Source: MAG-120531 sp963934855
GTDB lineage: Bacteria > Bacteroidota > Bacteroidia > Flavobacteriales > Flavobacteriaceae
Length of the DNA: 64,000 nt
Reading direction: 5' to 3'
NCBI GenBank assembly: GCA_963934855.1
Contig: CAWWAC010000006.1
Location: 11,057-75,056, forward strand
Positions within the stretch are counted from its first letter, which is position 1. Each line of letters starts with the position of its first letter. This document shows positions 18,772 to 27,909 of the stretch, one piece after another. The position numbers and the translations under genes were made by a program. The notes beneath the pieces were generated by a model, which ran no database searches, was not told the origin of the DNA, and worked only from the letters and a program-made list of their open reading frames with translations.

Positions 18772-19368
18772 TTAAAAAGCAATGATGTCTTGTGTGATTA
18801 AAATAGGGCTCTCATTAAAAGGCATCATGGCATTAATCCTTTTAAAGTGAGAATAAAGCTTTAAGTCTTCTGGGCCAATCTCTTTTAGGTGAATGATCTT
18901 TTTTTCTAGCAGTAAACTTCTCTGAGTTCCTTTGAGTATAGGCAATACAGGAGTTACCCAATGTTTTCCGTCAAAAAAAACCAAGTTAGAATAGCTGGCG
19001 TCTGTAATACGCCCGTATTTTATCATAATAATATCTGAAGCGTGACTCTTTGCCAAAAGAGTATTTATTAGACCTCTGTCTTGAAATTTGTAAGAGTATT
19101 GCAGAAGGTCTGCGGCTACTAATTCTATTTGGCTGGGTAATTTTGGCCTATAAGCTAGAAGTTCACTAAAATACAGCCCGTCTAAACTGTATTGCAGCCT
19201 CCATTTATAAAGTCCATTGGCAGGGAAAGAGATGCTTTTTTGAATCTCCTTTAAAAAAAGTGCCTGGCCATTATGGTCTCTTAAGCAGCTGTCTACCCTT
19301 TGTTGGTGGGCGTCTAAAGAAATCACTGCCCCGTCTAAAACTCTAATACTTTCAAAAAATGGGTACAT
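18772..19368 (-). CDS. pabC: Aminodeoxychorismate lyase-like class IV aminotransferase
   Basis: A 198-residue PLP enzyme of the branched-chain aminotransferase/ADC-lyase fold. It probably converts 4-amino-4-deoxychorismate to p-aminobenzoate and pyruvate for folate synthesis. The lysine of YKFQDRGLINTLLAKS aligns with the PLP lysine region (LKHLNRLE) of E. coli PabC, and ITDASYSNLVFFDGKHWVTP matches the following cofactor-binding stretch. It is short for the family (usually about 270), mainly at the N-terminus. The start overlaps the 3' end of pabB by 17 bases, which strongly supports the paired function. Confidence 0.85.
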   Translation of the reverse strand: MYPFFESIRVLDGAVISLDAHQQRVDSCLRDHNGQALFLKEIQKSISFPANGLYKWRLQYSLDGLYFSELLAYRPKLPSQIELVAADLLQYSYKFQDRGLINTLLAKSHASDIIMIKYGRITDASYSNLVFFDGKHWVTPVLPILKGTQRSLLLEKKIIHLKEIGPEDLKLYSHFKRINAMMPFNESPILITQDIIAF

Positions 19369-20302
19369 ATATTTTTTGTATGAGTTCTTGATATTCTGAG
19401 GTTAAGACACTTTTATGTGTTATGCCACCACCACAGCGGTAGCTGCCGTCAGCTTCTAAAAAACGAATGAGGACTGCTGAGTCCAAATTATCTCCGTCAA
19501 AATACCCAGATATCCCTGTGTAATAGCCTCTAGGCTTTTTTTCAATATCTTTAATGAGCGCTGTGGTCTTAGGTTTTGGTGCGCCTGAGATAGAGCCAGC
19601 TGGAAGCATTTTATAAATAATATCTCCAATTTGAGATCTGTAATTGGTTGGTAAATCTCCTTGTATCCATGAACTCATTTGCCCAGTAATCTTCTTATGA
19701 GCAGTAAGCTCTTCATAGATCTGATACCGTTTTAATGTAATATTTTTTGCCACCAGGCTCATATCATTCCTAAGCAGATCTACAATAGTGGCGTGCTCTG
19801 CACGCTCCTTTAGGTCTGCTCTGAGCAATTGCTCTGCATTTGGAATGGTAGCGTCTATGGTCCCTTTCATTGGAAAGGTGTTGATTTTCTGATCTTTTAT
19901 TTGAATAAAGGTCTCGGGAGAAAAACAGACAAACGCTCCTTCCAGCATTATTTTATATTTAGCTGTGGCTTCATTAAAAAGGGCTAACAAACTTCTATTA
20001 GAGATTAGTTTGCCTTTGGTGGTGAGGTTCATTAAAAAAGTGTCCCCACGCATTAGAGCGCTTAGAGTCTCTTGGAATTTAAGACTGTAATCTTCTAGAG
20101 AAGGCATTATCACCTTAATTTCTAGTGGTTCTTTCTTGTTTGGTGTAGGCTTGTGGTTAGTGTGGCCCTGAAAATAATACTTAAAACTGTCTGGACAATC
20201 TTCTGCTTTCCATGCCAAAGGCTTTTGATTTTCAAAATCTATAAGAAACACAAAAGGGGTTTTTTGTGACCCCCAACTATTTAATTGCTCCTTTACTGTC
20301 AT
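19352..20302 (-). CDS. pabB: Aminodeoxychorismate synthase component I
   Basis: A 316-residue chorismate-binding enzyme that aminates chorismate to 4-amino-4-deoxychorismate. Motifs include FPMKGTIDATIPNAEQL, ERAEHATIVDLLRNDMS and KMLPAGSISGAPKPKT. The lysine in MKGT corresponds to the PIKGT motif of PabB rather than the PLAGT of anthranilate synthase, so the folate assignment is favoured. The N-terminal domain is reduced relative to E. coli PabB (453 aa). The start at ATG 20302 is preferred to a TTG 36 bases upstream. The glutamine amidotransferase subunit PabA is not in the window. It is divergent from gpsA. Confidence 0.88.
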   Translation of the reverse strand: MTVKEQLNSWGSQKTPFVFLIDFENQKPLAWKAEDCPDSFKYYFQGHTNHKPTPNKKEPLEIKVIMPSLEDYSLKFQETLSALMRGDTFLMNLTTKGKLISNRSLLALFNEATAKYKIMLEGAFVCFSPETFIQIKDQKINTFPMKGTIDATIPNAEQLLRADLKERAEHATIVDLLRNDMSLVAKNITLKRYQIYEELTAHKKITGQMSSWIQGDLPTNYRSQIGDIIYKMLPAGSISGAPKPKTTALIKDIEKKPRGYYTGISGYFDGDNLDSAVLIRFLEADGSYRCGGGITHKSVLTSEYQELIQKIYVPIF

Positions 20303-20439
20303 GATAGACCTTGTATTTTGATTGACAAAAGTAATCAATATCCCTAGAGTTGATGTTAAAAATAAGTAGTGGATTCATATTGCCTTAGCAATTTTCAGTA
20401 GATTTACACAATGCCCTCTTGGGTTTTAGCCTGTTGTAT

Positions 20440-21444
20440 ATGATAAGTAAAAAAGAACCTGTTGCGGTCATTGGAGGTGGAAGCTGGGCTACTGCCATTG
20501 TTAAAATGCTTACAGAAAATGAGCACAGAGTCATTTGGTACATGAGAAATAAGGAGGCAATTGTTCATATTGAAACTGAATTTCACAATCCTAATTACTT
20601 GTCAGCTGTCAGTTTTAATTTAAATTATCTCACCCTTACAGACAATATAGACAAAGCGCTTTCTAGTGCACAGACCATTGTGTTTGCCATTCCGTCTGCC
20701 TTTTTAGTGACTGAAATGTCTAAAGCTACTATAGATTTAACCCAAAAAACTATATTTTCTGCTATTAAGGGAATTGTTCCAGAAACAGGGCTCATTGTTG
20801 GGGAGCACTTTAATATTCATTTCGGAGTTCCTCTAAATAAAATTGGAGTCATAACTGGGCCTTGCCATGCAGAAGAAGTGGCTCTAGAGCGCCTCTCTTT
20901 TTTAACTATAGCTTGCTCAGACTTAGAGATTGCTTCCAATATGGCACAAGCCCTAAACAGTTCTTTTATTAAGACTAAGATTTCAGATGACATTATTGGA
21001 GCAGAGTATGCGGCAGTACTTAAAAATATTTTTGCTATTGCAGCAGGTATCGCTCATGGTTTGGGATACGGAGACAACTTTCAAGCAGTACTAATGAGTA
21101 ACGCCATAAGAGAAATGAAGCGCTTTATTAAGCGGGTTCACAAAATGAAACGCAACATTAATGACACGGCATATTTAGGAGATTTACTTGTTACTGGCTA
21201 TTCCGTTTTTAGTAGAAACAGAATGTTTGGAAACATGATTGGCAAGGGCTATACCGTTAAAAGCGCTACCATGGAAATGAATATGGTTGCAGAAGGTTAC
21301 TACGCTACCAAAAGTGCATTTCACATTATGAACCAGATGAATAGGAAGTCAAAAACTCCTATTATTCAAGCGGTTTATGATATTCTTTACAATCAGAAAA
21401 ATCCAAAAAAAACCTTTAATGCCCTTATAGAAAAGCTAGACTAG
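20440..21444 (+). CDS. gpsA: NAD(P)-dependent glycerol-3-phosphate dehydrogenase
   Basis: Reduces dihydroxyacetone phosphate to sn-glycerol-3-phosphate for phospholipid synthesis in the cytoplasm. The 334 residues match the family length. The N-terminal Rossmann motif is VAVIGGGSWATAIVKML. The middle motifs are GPCHAEEV and AEYAAVLKNIFAIAAGIAHGLGYGDNF (about residues 185-211), which contain the catalytic lysine. The ATG at 20440 is preferred over a TTG 21 bases upstream. It faces glpD, which catalyses the reverse oxidation, with nine bases between the two stops. Confidence 0.95.
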   Translation: MISKKEPVAVIGGGSWATAIVKMLTENEHRVIWYMRNKEAIVHIETEFHNPNYLSAVSFNLNYLTLTDNIDKALSSAQTIVFAIPSAFLVTEMSKATIDLTQKTIFSAIKGIVPETGLIVGEHFNIHFGVPLNKIGVITGPCHAEEVALERLSFLTIACSDLEIASNMAQALNSSFIKTKISDDIIGAEYAAVLKNIFAIAAGIAHGLGYGDNFQAVLMSNAIREMKRFIKRVHKMKRNINDTAYLGDLLVTGYSVFSRNRMFGNMIGKGYTVKSATMEMNMVAEGYYATKSAFHIMNQMNRKSKTPIIQAVYDILYNQKNPKKTFNALIEKLD

Positions 21445-21453
21445 TTTCCTTTT

Positions 21454-23145
21454 TTAACCCTCATAAGGCCTGCTCATAGAAAAATTACTGTGCTCTTCTA
21501 TGGCCTTTTCTAGAGCTTCTTTGCTTTTTTCTAAGGCTGCTTCTGTCCAAAACTCTTGGTCTTTAAAAAGTTTTAGTACGGCTTCTAAACTAGAAGAAAT
21601 ACTCTCTATATCAAAGTACAATCGTCCACTCCTTCTAATATAAAAATCTTCTGGACTGCAGACCATTTCATAATTCAACCCAAACTGCAGCTCTGCTAGA
21701 AGAAGTGCCAAACTGTGACTTCTATAATCTGCTGTTGGTTTAATAAGCTGTTTTTGTTTGTTGTAGATCTCCAAAATATCTTGAGCCTGTAAGCCGTAAT
21801 TAGTCACTAAATGCCAAGCCTCATAGTGGGTTAAATAGTCTGCCTCTAATTGTTTACTCAATTTTTCTATATATTTTTGAACTGCTTTACTATTTTTAAA
21901 TCCGTTCCCACAAAGGGGTATTTCTGCTGTTTGACATTTGTTTAAAGATTCTTTCTTTTCACTTGGCAATTTCTCTATGACCTTGTCTAAAACACGCTCC
22001 GCCATTTTTCTATAGCCAGTAAGCTTTCCTCCTGCAATACTAAAAAGCCCAGAACATGAGGTAAAAATCTCATCTTTTCTAGAAAGTTCAGATGCCGCCT
22101 TTCCCTCCTCATGAATAAGGGGTCTGAGCCCTACCCATGAAGAAACAATGTCTTCTAATTCTAAGTGAATTTTAGGAAACATATTGTTTACAGCAGAAAT
22201 GAGGTATATAGCATCTGCCAAACTCACTCTTGGCTGGTCCTTATCTTTGTTAAAATTAGTATCTGTAGTTCCTACATAAGTGATTTTACCTCTAGGAATG
22301 GCGAACATCATTCTGCCGTCTGGTATGTCAAAATACACTGACTGTTTTATTGGGAGTTTACTGAATGGAAAAACTAGGTGAACCCCTTTGGTGAGGTGAA
22401 GCCTTTTTCCCTCTTTAGAATTATTTAATGCTCTTAAATCATCTACCCAAGGTCCAGCTGCACTAATGACATATGAGGCTTTCACCTTATAAGTTTCTCC
22501 AGAAATCTGGTCTTCTATACATACGCCAGCTATCTGATTCTTTTTATAGATAAAATCAGTTACCTTAGAATAATTAAGAGCGGTAGCTCCTTTTAAAACA
22601 GCTGTTTTAATATTTTCTATGGTGAGTCTAGCGTCATCAGTTCTGTATTCTGCGTAATAACCTGCCCCTTTTAATATTTTCTTTGGCAAAAGTGGTTCTA
22701 AGGCCAAGGCTTCTTTTTTGTCTAGCATTTTCCTTTTGTCATCACCACTTACCTGAGCCAAAATATCATATACTTTTAGTCCTACAGAAGTAAGCCACTT
22801 TCCATATGAACCATTTTCTATGAGCGGCAGTAACATTTTTTCTGGCAAAACTAAATGAGGAGCTAACTTGTGCACAATGGCACGCTCAGAACCCACCTCT
22901 TTTACCAACCAAAAATCAAATTGTTTTAAATATCTAAGTCCTCCATGTATGAGTTTGGTTGACTTACTAGAGGTGCCAGAAGCAAAGTCTCCCTTTTCAA
23001 AGAGCACTACTTTTAAACCTCTACTAGCAGCGTCTAAAGCAATTCCTGCCCCAGTAATTCCACCACCTATGACAATTAAATCGTATTGATTGATAGCCAG
23101 TGAACTTATTTGTGTGGCTCTTTGTTTATTCGAAAAATCTAACAT
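21454..23145 (-). CDS. glpD: FAD-dependent glycerol-3-phosphate dehydrogenase
   Basis: A 563-residue aerobic-type GlpD/GlpA family flavoprotein. It oxidises glycerol-3-phosphate to dihydroxyacetone phosphate and passes electrons to quinone at the membrane. The N-terminal FAD motif is LIVIGGGITGAGIALDAASRG, followed by FEKGDFASGTSSKSTKLIHGG and LRYLKQFDFWLVKE. The central part has the ATP-grasp-free DAO fold with IAGGKLTGYRKMAERV, and a GlpD C-terminal domain follows (about 420-550). No glycerol kinase or facilitator gene is adjacent. It converges on gpsA. Confidence 0.94.
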   Translation of the reverse strand: MLDFSNKQRATQISSLAINQYDLIVIGGGITGAGIALDAASRGLKVVLFEKGDFASGTSSKSTKLIHGGLRYLKQFDFWLVKEVGSERAIVHKLAPHLVLPEKMLLPLIENGSYGKWLTSVGLKVYDILAQVSGDDKRKMLDKKEALALEPLLPKKILKGAGYYAEYRTDDARLTIENIKTAVLKGATALNYSKVTDFIYKKNQIAGVCIEDQISGETYKVKASYVISAAGPWVDDLRALNNSKEGKRLHLTKGVHLVFPFSKLPIKQSVYFDIPDGRMMFAIPRGKITYVGTTDTNFNKDKDQPRVSLADAIYLISAVNNMFPKIHLELEDIVSSWVGLRPLIHEEGKAASELSRKDEIFTSCSGLFSIAGGKLTGYRKMAERVLDKVIEKLPSEKKESLNKCQTAEIPLCGNGFKNSKAVQKYIEKLSKQLEADYLTHYEAWHLVTNYGLQAQDILEIYNKQKQLIKPTADYRSHSLALLLAELQFGLNYEMVCSPEDFYIRRSGRLYFDIESISSSLEAVLKLFKDQEFWTEAALEKSKEALEKAIEEHSNFSMSRPYEG

Positions 23146-23230
23146 AAACAGAGGTTTATATAATTAAAGGTAATAGATTAAGACTGCACCAAAAAAACTT
23201 TAAGCACGATCTACCTTGCAGATTCTACTA

Positions 23231-23587
23231 TTATTCAATATACTTTTTTTCTACAAAATACTGGCTAATGGCTTCCTTCATTAAGATAGATTGCTCTCCT
23301 GCTTTGAGTGGCGGCAGTGTTTCTAGTATTTTATAATGAGGCCAACCCTCTTCATCTACAAAATCAAATTCATAGTAGCCATAAGGTTCTAACACCCTAC
23401 AAATAGCAATATGCATGAGGTTCACTTTTTCATCTTTTTTAAAAGCTGTATGATATTTTCCAAGCTCTTGAACACCAATAAGGTAAATAATAGCGTCAAG
23501 ATCTAGGGGATCTCCATCTGAGAAATGTGCCGATAATTTTTTTACCAATGCTTCCCAGCGTTCTTTTAATACTTGGTCTCTGGACAT
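23231..23587 (-). CDS. Conserved-looking protein of unknown function
   Basis: I do not recognise a named family. The 118-residue protein is soluble, acidic and helical at the N-terminus (LKERWEALVKKLSAHF). A central stretch, LDLDAIIYLIGVQELGKYHTAFKKDEKVNLMHIAICRVLEPYG (about residues 28-70), looks like a conserved core. The C-terminus has EEGWPHYKILETLPPL. It has no signal peptide or membrane segment. It is 85 bases upstream of glpD on the same strand but has no visible functional link. Codon use is normal for the window, so it is probably a real gene. Confidence 0.7.
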   Translation of the reverse strand: MSRDQVLKERWEALVKKLSAHFSDGDPLDLDAIIYLIGVQELGKYHTAFKKDEKVNLMHIAICRVLEPYGYYEFDFVDEEGWPHYKILETLPPLKAGEQSILMKEAISQYFVEKKYIE

Positions 23588-23716
23588 GTACTGTGCCTTT
23601 TTTAGTGGCTAAAGATACAAATCTAAAAGAGGTGTTATGCGTATTTTTACGCTTAAATCTGTCAATATATCTCTTATTTACACAAATGAATTAACTTAGA
23701 AGTTCAATACATATAT

Positions 23717-24229
23717 ATGAGTCCTATTGATGTTGTTTTAATAATTTTGTGTGGTTTAGGTTTTTACAGGGGTTTTAAAAATGGGATTCTTATAGAAATT
23801 ACCACCCTAGCCGCCCTACTTCTTGGATTCTACGGCGCACAACACTTGGCCGCATTTACCGCTCGTTTTTTAAATGAAAGACTGGCCTGGGAGCCAGAGC
23901 AGATGTACCTCATTAGCCTTATCATTTCTTTTATAATGATTGTTTTAGTGGTTTACCTACTGGGTAAGGCCTTAACTAAAATGGCAGCTATGATCCTTTT
24001 AGGAGGTGTCAATAAAATTCTAGGGGGCTTTTTTGGCGTCCTCAAAGTGCTTATTATTTTGAGTGTTATACTGGCATATGGAAATGAATATTATGATTTA
24101 GTGACCCACCTACCGCAGGAATTTCATGAAAATAGCCGTGGACTAGGCCCCTTAGAAACTTTTGGTAATTTTCTAATTCAAGAAGTCTTTATCTCCGAAA
24201 ACCTCAATAAAATTAAATCCTTATTTTAA
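23717..24229 (+). CDS. CvpA-family membrane protein
   Basis: A 170-residue integral membrane protein with about four hydrophobic segments. The family start is SPIDVVLIILCGLGFYRGFKNGILIEI, about residues 2-28 (the FxRGFxxG pattern of CvpA/colicin V production proteins). CvpA is linked to envelope homeostasis and, in enterobacteria, to colicin V production and bile tolerance; the molecular activity is unknown. It precedes the ALDH gene by 118 bases. Confidence 0.82.
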   Translation: MSPIDVVLIILCGLGFYRGFKNGILIEITTLAALLLGFYGAQHLAAFTARFLNERLAWEPEQMYLISLIISFIMIVLVVYLLGKALTKMAAMILLGGVNKILGGFFGVLKVLIILSVILAYGNEYYDLVTHLPQEFHENSRGLGPLETFGNFLIQEVFISENLNKIKSLF

Positions 24230-24293
24230 TCAAATATTAATTGCAGACTAGCCTCTAAAATACAAGCTACTTTAAAGTCTAGATTTTTATCCT

Positions 24294-24301
24294 TAAATTT
24301 G
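24294..24301 (+). promoter_or_regulatory. Possible -7 promoter box for the ALDH gene
   Basis: TAAATTTG matches TAnnTTTG, 46 bases before the start codon. No -33 TTG is visible at the usual distance. Confidence 0.3.
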
Positions 24302-24347
24302 AACATAATATAACATTTACTCTTGTAAAAGTTAGAAAAACAACAAT

Positions 24348-25889
24348 ATGCCTTTAGATTCCATTCAAAAACAACTCTCCTTATTAGGGCTTTCCAAAGA
24401 AAATGCCGGTACCAAAATTGGGCACAAAACCATTAAAGGTGGGGCGTTAATTGCTTCTTACTCGCCCGTAGATGGCAGCCTCATTGGGAGTGTAAATAGC
24501 ACTACCCAGGAAGGCTATAAACAGGTCATGCAAGAAGCCAGTGCTGCTTTTTTAGACTGGAGGGTAAAACCTGCCCCTCTTAGAGGAGAGATTGTAAGAC
24601 AACTTGGGGAAAAACTAAGAACATTAAAAGAGCCTTTGGGCGCTTTGGTATCTTATGAAATGGGTAAATCCTTACAAGAAGGTTTGGGTGAAGTACAGGA
24701 GATGATAGACATCTGTGATTTTGCTGTAGGACTCTCTAGACAGCTACACGGCCTTACTATGCACTCCGAAAGACCTGGGCATAGAATGTATGAGCAATAC
24801 CATCCATTAGGCGTTGTAGGGATTATTTCTGCCTTTAATTTTCCTGTGGCTGTTTGGGCTTGGAATGCTGCTTTAGCACTTGTTTGTGGGGACGTCTGTG
24901 TTTGGAAGCCTTCTGAAAAGACACCTCTTTGTGGCGTGGCTTGTCAAAAAATATTAGCAGATGTATTAGAAGAAAATAATTTATCTCCAGCCATTTCCAG
25001 TCTTATTAATGGAGACTATACCGTGGGGGAATTGATGACAGAAGACAATAGAATGGCGCTTATTTCTGCTACAGGCTCAATTAGAATGGGTAAAATTGTA
25101 GCCCAAAAAATTGCAGCCAGATTAGGAAAATCACTCTTGGAATTAGGTGGGAACAACGCCATTATAGTAACGCCAGATGCAGATCTAAAAATGACGCTCA
25201 TGGGGGCTGTCTTTGGAGCTGTTGGAACTGCTGGGCAAAGATGTACCTCTACTAGAAGGCTCATTATTCACGAGTCTAGATATGAGGCGGTAAAAGAAGC
25301 GCTTATAAAGGCCTATGGCCAAATCAGAATTGGAAACCCACTAGACGCAAATATACATGTAGGCCCTCTTATAGACAAAGACGCTGTGACTAATTATAAG
25401 AATGCCCTAGAAAAAGCTGTTTCATTAGGGGGCGAACTTATAGTTCCTGGAGGTGCCTTAGAAGGTGAGGCTTATAGCAGTGGCTGTTATGTAAAACCTG
25501 CCATTGTAGCGGCTGAAAATCACTACTCCATTGTACAAGAAGAAACATTTGCCCCTATACTGTATTTGTTAAAATACACAGGAGACTTAGAAAACGCCTT
25601 GGCCCTTCAGAATGGAGTAAAACAAGGACTTTCTTCTGCCATTATGACTAACAACCTAAGAGAGGCAGAGGCCTTTCTTTCTGTATCAGGTTCTGACTGT
25701 GGTATTGCCAATGTAAATATTGGAACCTCAGGGGCAGAAATTGGCGGTGCTTTTGGAGGTGAAAAAGAAACAGGAGGAGGTAGAGAATCTGGATCAGATG
25801 CTTGGAAAGTCTATATGAGGCGCCAAACAAATACCATTAACTACACCACAGAATTACCTCTTGCACAAGGGATTACCTTTGATTTATAA
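24348..25889 (+). CDS. ALDH7-type aldehyde dehydrogenase (aminoadipate-semialdehyde type)
   Basis: A 513-residue NAD(P)-dependent aldehyde dehydrogenase close to the antiquitin/AmaB group. That group oxidises alpha-aminoadipate semialdehyde (piperideine-6-carboxylate) in lysine catabolism. The Rossmann-binding segment includes IISAFNFPVAVWAWNAALAL, the catalytic glutamate motif is LLELGGNNAI, and the nucleophilic cysteine is in VGTAGQRCTSTRRL. GGAFGGEKETGGGRESGSDAWKVYMR near the C-terminus is typical of ALDH7. Other lysine-degradation genes are not adjacent, so the substrate is inferred from subfamily only. A perfect palindromic terminator follows. Confidence 0.88.
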   Translation: MPLDSIQKQLSLLGLSKENAGTKIGHKTIKGGALIASYSPVDGSLIGSVNSTTQEGYKQVMQEASAAFLDWRVKPAPLRGEIVRQLGEKLRTLKEPLGALVSYEMGKSLQEGLGEVQEMIDICDFAVGLSRQLHGLTMHSERPGHRMYEQYHPLGVVGIISAFNFPVAVWAWNAALALVCGDVCVWKPSEKTPLCGVACQKILADVLEENNLSPAISSLINGDYTVGELMTEDNRMALISATGSIRMGKIVAQKIAARLGKSLLELGGNNAIIVTPDADLKMTLMGAVFGAVGTAGQRCTSTRRLIIHESRYEAVKEALIKAYGQIRIGNPLDANIHVGPLIDKDAVTNYKNALEKAVSLGGELIVPGGALEGEAYSSGCYVKPAIVAAENHYSIVQEETFAPILYLLKYTGDLENALALQNGVKQGLSSAIMTNNLREAEAFLSVSGSDCGIANVNIGTSGAEIGGAFGGEKETGGGRESGSDAWKVYMRRQTNTINYTTELPLAQGITFDL

Positions 25890-25905
25890 GTGAATAAAAA
25901 TAAAT

Positions 25906-25932
25906 AAAAAGGGGCCATATGGCCCCTTTTTT
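25906..25932. terminator. Bidirectional terminator between ALDH and desaturase genes
   Basis: The palindrome AAAAAGGGGCCATATGGCCCC continues into TTTTTT. The stem is perfect on both strands with flanking A and T runs, between two convergent genes. Confidence 0.9.
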
Positions 25933-25936
25933 AGTT

Positions 25937-26929
25937 CTATAACATTCCATTAGGTGTCACCCATTTAAAATGGTGTTGGTCTTGGGGAAACTTCATGCGC
26001 TCAGAAATTCTAGTAAGCCTATCCGGTAATTTCACCAAATAATCTCTAGCTTTTTCAGCCTCATCTGAAAGCGCTCTTAGGCTTTCAATGTCCCAATAAG
26101 TATTAAGTTTTTGAAGAATGTCTATATAATCTTTTGAAGTATATACACCCAACCTTTGCGCACAATTAGAAAAGACCTCAAAAGCACTGCTAGCAGCACC
26201 GCCAGATTCTCTTAAAAAGTGGGCAGGCATCACAATCTTTTTCTTCATCATGTCTGCAAATGCCAAAAGCATTTGAGAAGGATCTTGATCAAAAATATGT
26301 TTTACAAATTCTCGATATGCCAAATGGTGACGCATTTCATCGCCAGCAATAATAGCGCACATTTTACCTAGTAAATGATTCCCAGTCTTTTTAGCAAACT
26401 GTCCCACCCTCTTATGAGAAATATTGGTGGCCAGCTCCTGAAAACTAGTATATACAAAGTTTTTATAAGGGTCTCTGTCGGTTCCAATATCAAAACCGTC
26501 AGCAATGAGGTATTGGGTACTTTTCTCTACCTCTTTCATATTAACCCTTCCAGACAAATACAAGTATTTATTGAGTACATCTCCATGTCTGTTCTCCTCA
26601 GAGGTCCAGTTTCTAATCCACTTAGTCCATCCATTTTTATCTTGATGCTGGTCAATTCCATCTACGTCCAAAAGCCAAGACTCATAAGTAGGTAAGGCTT
26701 CTTCTGTAATAGTATCTGCTACTAATGTCACCCAAAGATCATATCCAATTTCTTTGGCTCCTTCTCTAATTTCAGTAACCTCTTTAAAAAACTGATCACT
26801 TTGAGAGTCTGGTAAAAAATCTGAGGGCTGCCAAATTTCTTCCACAGGAATGAGAAATTGATCAATAAAACCGTCAATTTTTGGTTCTAAAGATTTCATG
26901 ACCTCTAATCTAATATTGTGTTGTGACAT
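25937..26929 (-). CDS. Acyl-ACP desaturase (soluble di-iron)
   Basis: A 330-residue ferritin-like di-iron enzyme of the plant-type stearoyl-ACP desaturase family. It introduces a cis double bond into acyl chains on ACP using oxygen and reduced ferredoxin. The iron-ligand motifs are WTSEENRHG in the first half and GDEMRHHLAY in the second, as expected for the two EExxH-type helices. The soluble, cytoplasmic nature distinguishes it from membrane fatty-acid desaturases. Regiospecificity is unknown. It lies 34 bases after a metallophosphoesterase gene on the same strand. Confidence 0.92.
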   Translation of the reverse strand: MSQHNIRLEVMKSLEPKIDGFIDQFLIPVEEIWQPSDFLPDSQSDQFFKEVTEIREGAKEIGYDLWVTLVADTITEEALPTYESWLLDVDGIDQHQDKNGWTKWIRNWTSEENRHGDVLNKYLYLSGRVNMKEVEKSTQYLIADGFDIGTDRDPYKNFVYTSFQELATNISHKRVGQFAKKTGNHLLGKMCAIIAGDEMRHHLAYREFVKHIFDQDPSQMLLAFADMMKKKIVMPAHFLRESGGAASSAFEVFSNCAQRLGVYTSKDYIDILQKLNTYWDIESLRALSDEAEKARDYLVKLPDRLTRISERMKFPQDQHHFKWVTPNGML

Positions 26930-26963
26930 AAAAATATTTTAAGAAATACTGTAAAGATAAAAT

Positions 26964-27695
26964 TTACTGTGGATTTCTTCCCTGCTCATCTGGATAATAT
27001 TGAAAAACCCTACTGCTCTGCCATATCTCTTTGGAATTCAAATCCATAGCAGATAGTGGTCCTTTAAAAGCAGCAGCAGTATCTATATTCCAAACATTTG
27101 CTTTCTGAACCGGTTTTGTTAATCCAATCTTATCTAAAGAAGAGTGTCCAATAAATATTTCCTTGTACAATTTAAAGCGCTTTGGATATAAAGGATTCCC
27201 AATCTCTAAAGAAGGATTTAAGCAAAGAGCCGTTTCCCAGAGAGTTCTATCCCAATAGAAATTTTTTTCAAAATACTCATGAGAAACCCCTTTTTGATTG
27301 GTAAAGCCCGCATGAACAAAAAGCCTATTTTGACTGTCTAAATAAAAGGGTTTTAAAGAATAATAAAATTCAATATGGTTTTTAATTTTCTCTTTGGTTT
27401 GTCCGCTGTATGAGGCCACAGTTGCAGACCCACCATGCTCCAGCCAAAGCGGGTTAGCCTTGCCATTTTCTAACCAATCTAAAGCAAGGGTGTCATGGTT
27501 GCCTTTCATAAAAATACATTCACAACGGCCAGATAATTCCATTAAATAATCGATGGTTTCTAAAGCCTCTGACCATCCATCTACATAATCGCCCAAAAAA
27601 ATAAGCCGGTCACTTACCGTAGGTTTTATTTGTTTAACCAGCGCTTCTAGTGCCCTAAAGCCTGCATGTATGTCTCCAATAACAATTTCTCTCAT
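26964..27695 (-). CDS. Metallophosphoesterase, PPP-type serine/threonine phosphatase-like
   Basis: A 243-residue calcineurin-like phosphoesterase with the PPP motif set: GDIHAG (residues 7-12), GDYVDG, GNHDTL, and later histidines (FVHAGFT, GHSSLD). This resembles bacterial PrpA-type and diadenosine tetraphosphatase-like enzymes. The substrate may be phosphoprotein or a nucleotide; the sequence does not decide. It may be co-transcribed with the acyl-ACP desaturase and is divergent from the PfkB kinase gene. Confidence 0.85.
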   Translation of the reverse strand: MREIVIGDIHAGFRALEALVKQIKPTVSDRLIFLGDYVDGWSEALETIDYLMELSGRCECIFMKGNHDTLALDWLENGKANPLWLEHGGSATVASYSGQTKEKIKNHIEFYYSLKPFYLDSQNRLFVHAGFTNQKGVSHEYFEKNFYWDRTLWETALCLNPSLEIGNPLYPKRFKLYKEIFIGHSSLDKIGLTKPVQKANVWNIDTAAAFKGPLSAMDLNSKEIWQSSRVFQYYPDEQGRNPQ

Positions 27696-27787
27696 GACTC
27701 CTCTTTTTTTATTACAAAAGTAAGGGTTACAAACTAATGAGAGTCCCTAAGGCGTCAATTATGCCTTTAAATAGATTGTACATCTGC

Positions 27788-27819
27788 TTGAACATCCCAT
27801 TTATTGAAATATATCTTTG
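27788..27819 (+). promoter_or_regulatory. Bacteroidota-type promoter for the fructokinase-like gene
   Basis: A TTG (27788-27790) and TATCTTTG (27812-27819) are separated by 21 bases, matching TTG-N17-23-TAnnTTTG. Transcription would begin near 27825, giving a leader of about 85 bases before the kinase start. This is one of the two best promoter matches in the window. Confidence 0.6.
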
Positions 27820-27909
27820 ACATGAACTCATTTTCAACGTATTTTGGAGTGTTGGTACTTGAAATGCTAAAAAAAGATATTAAAGCAAGTACAATCATAA
27901 ATTACACCC

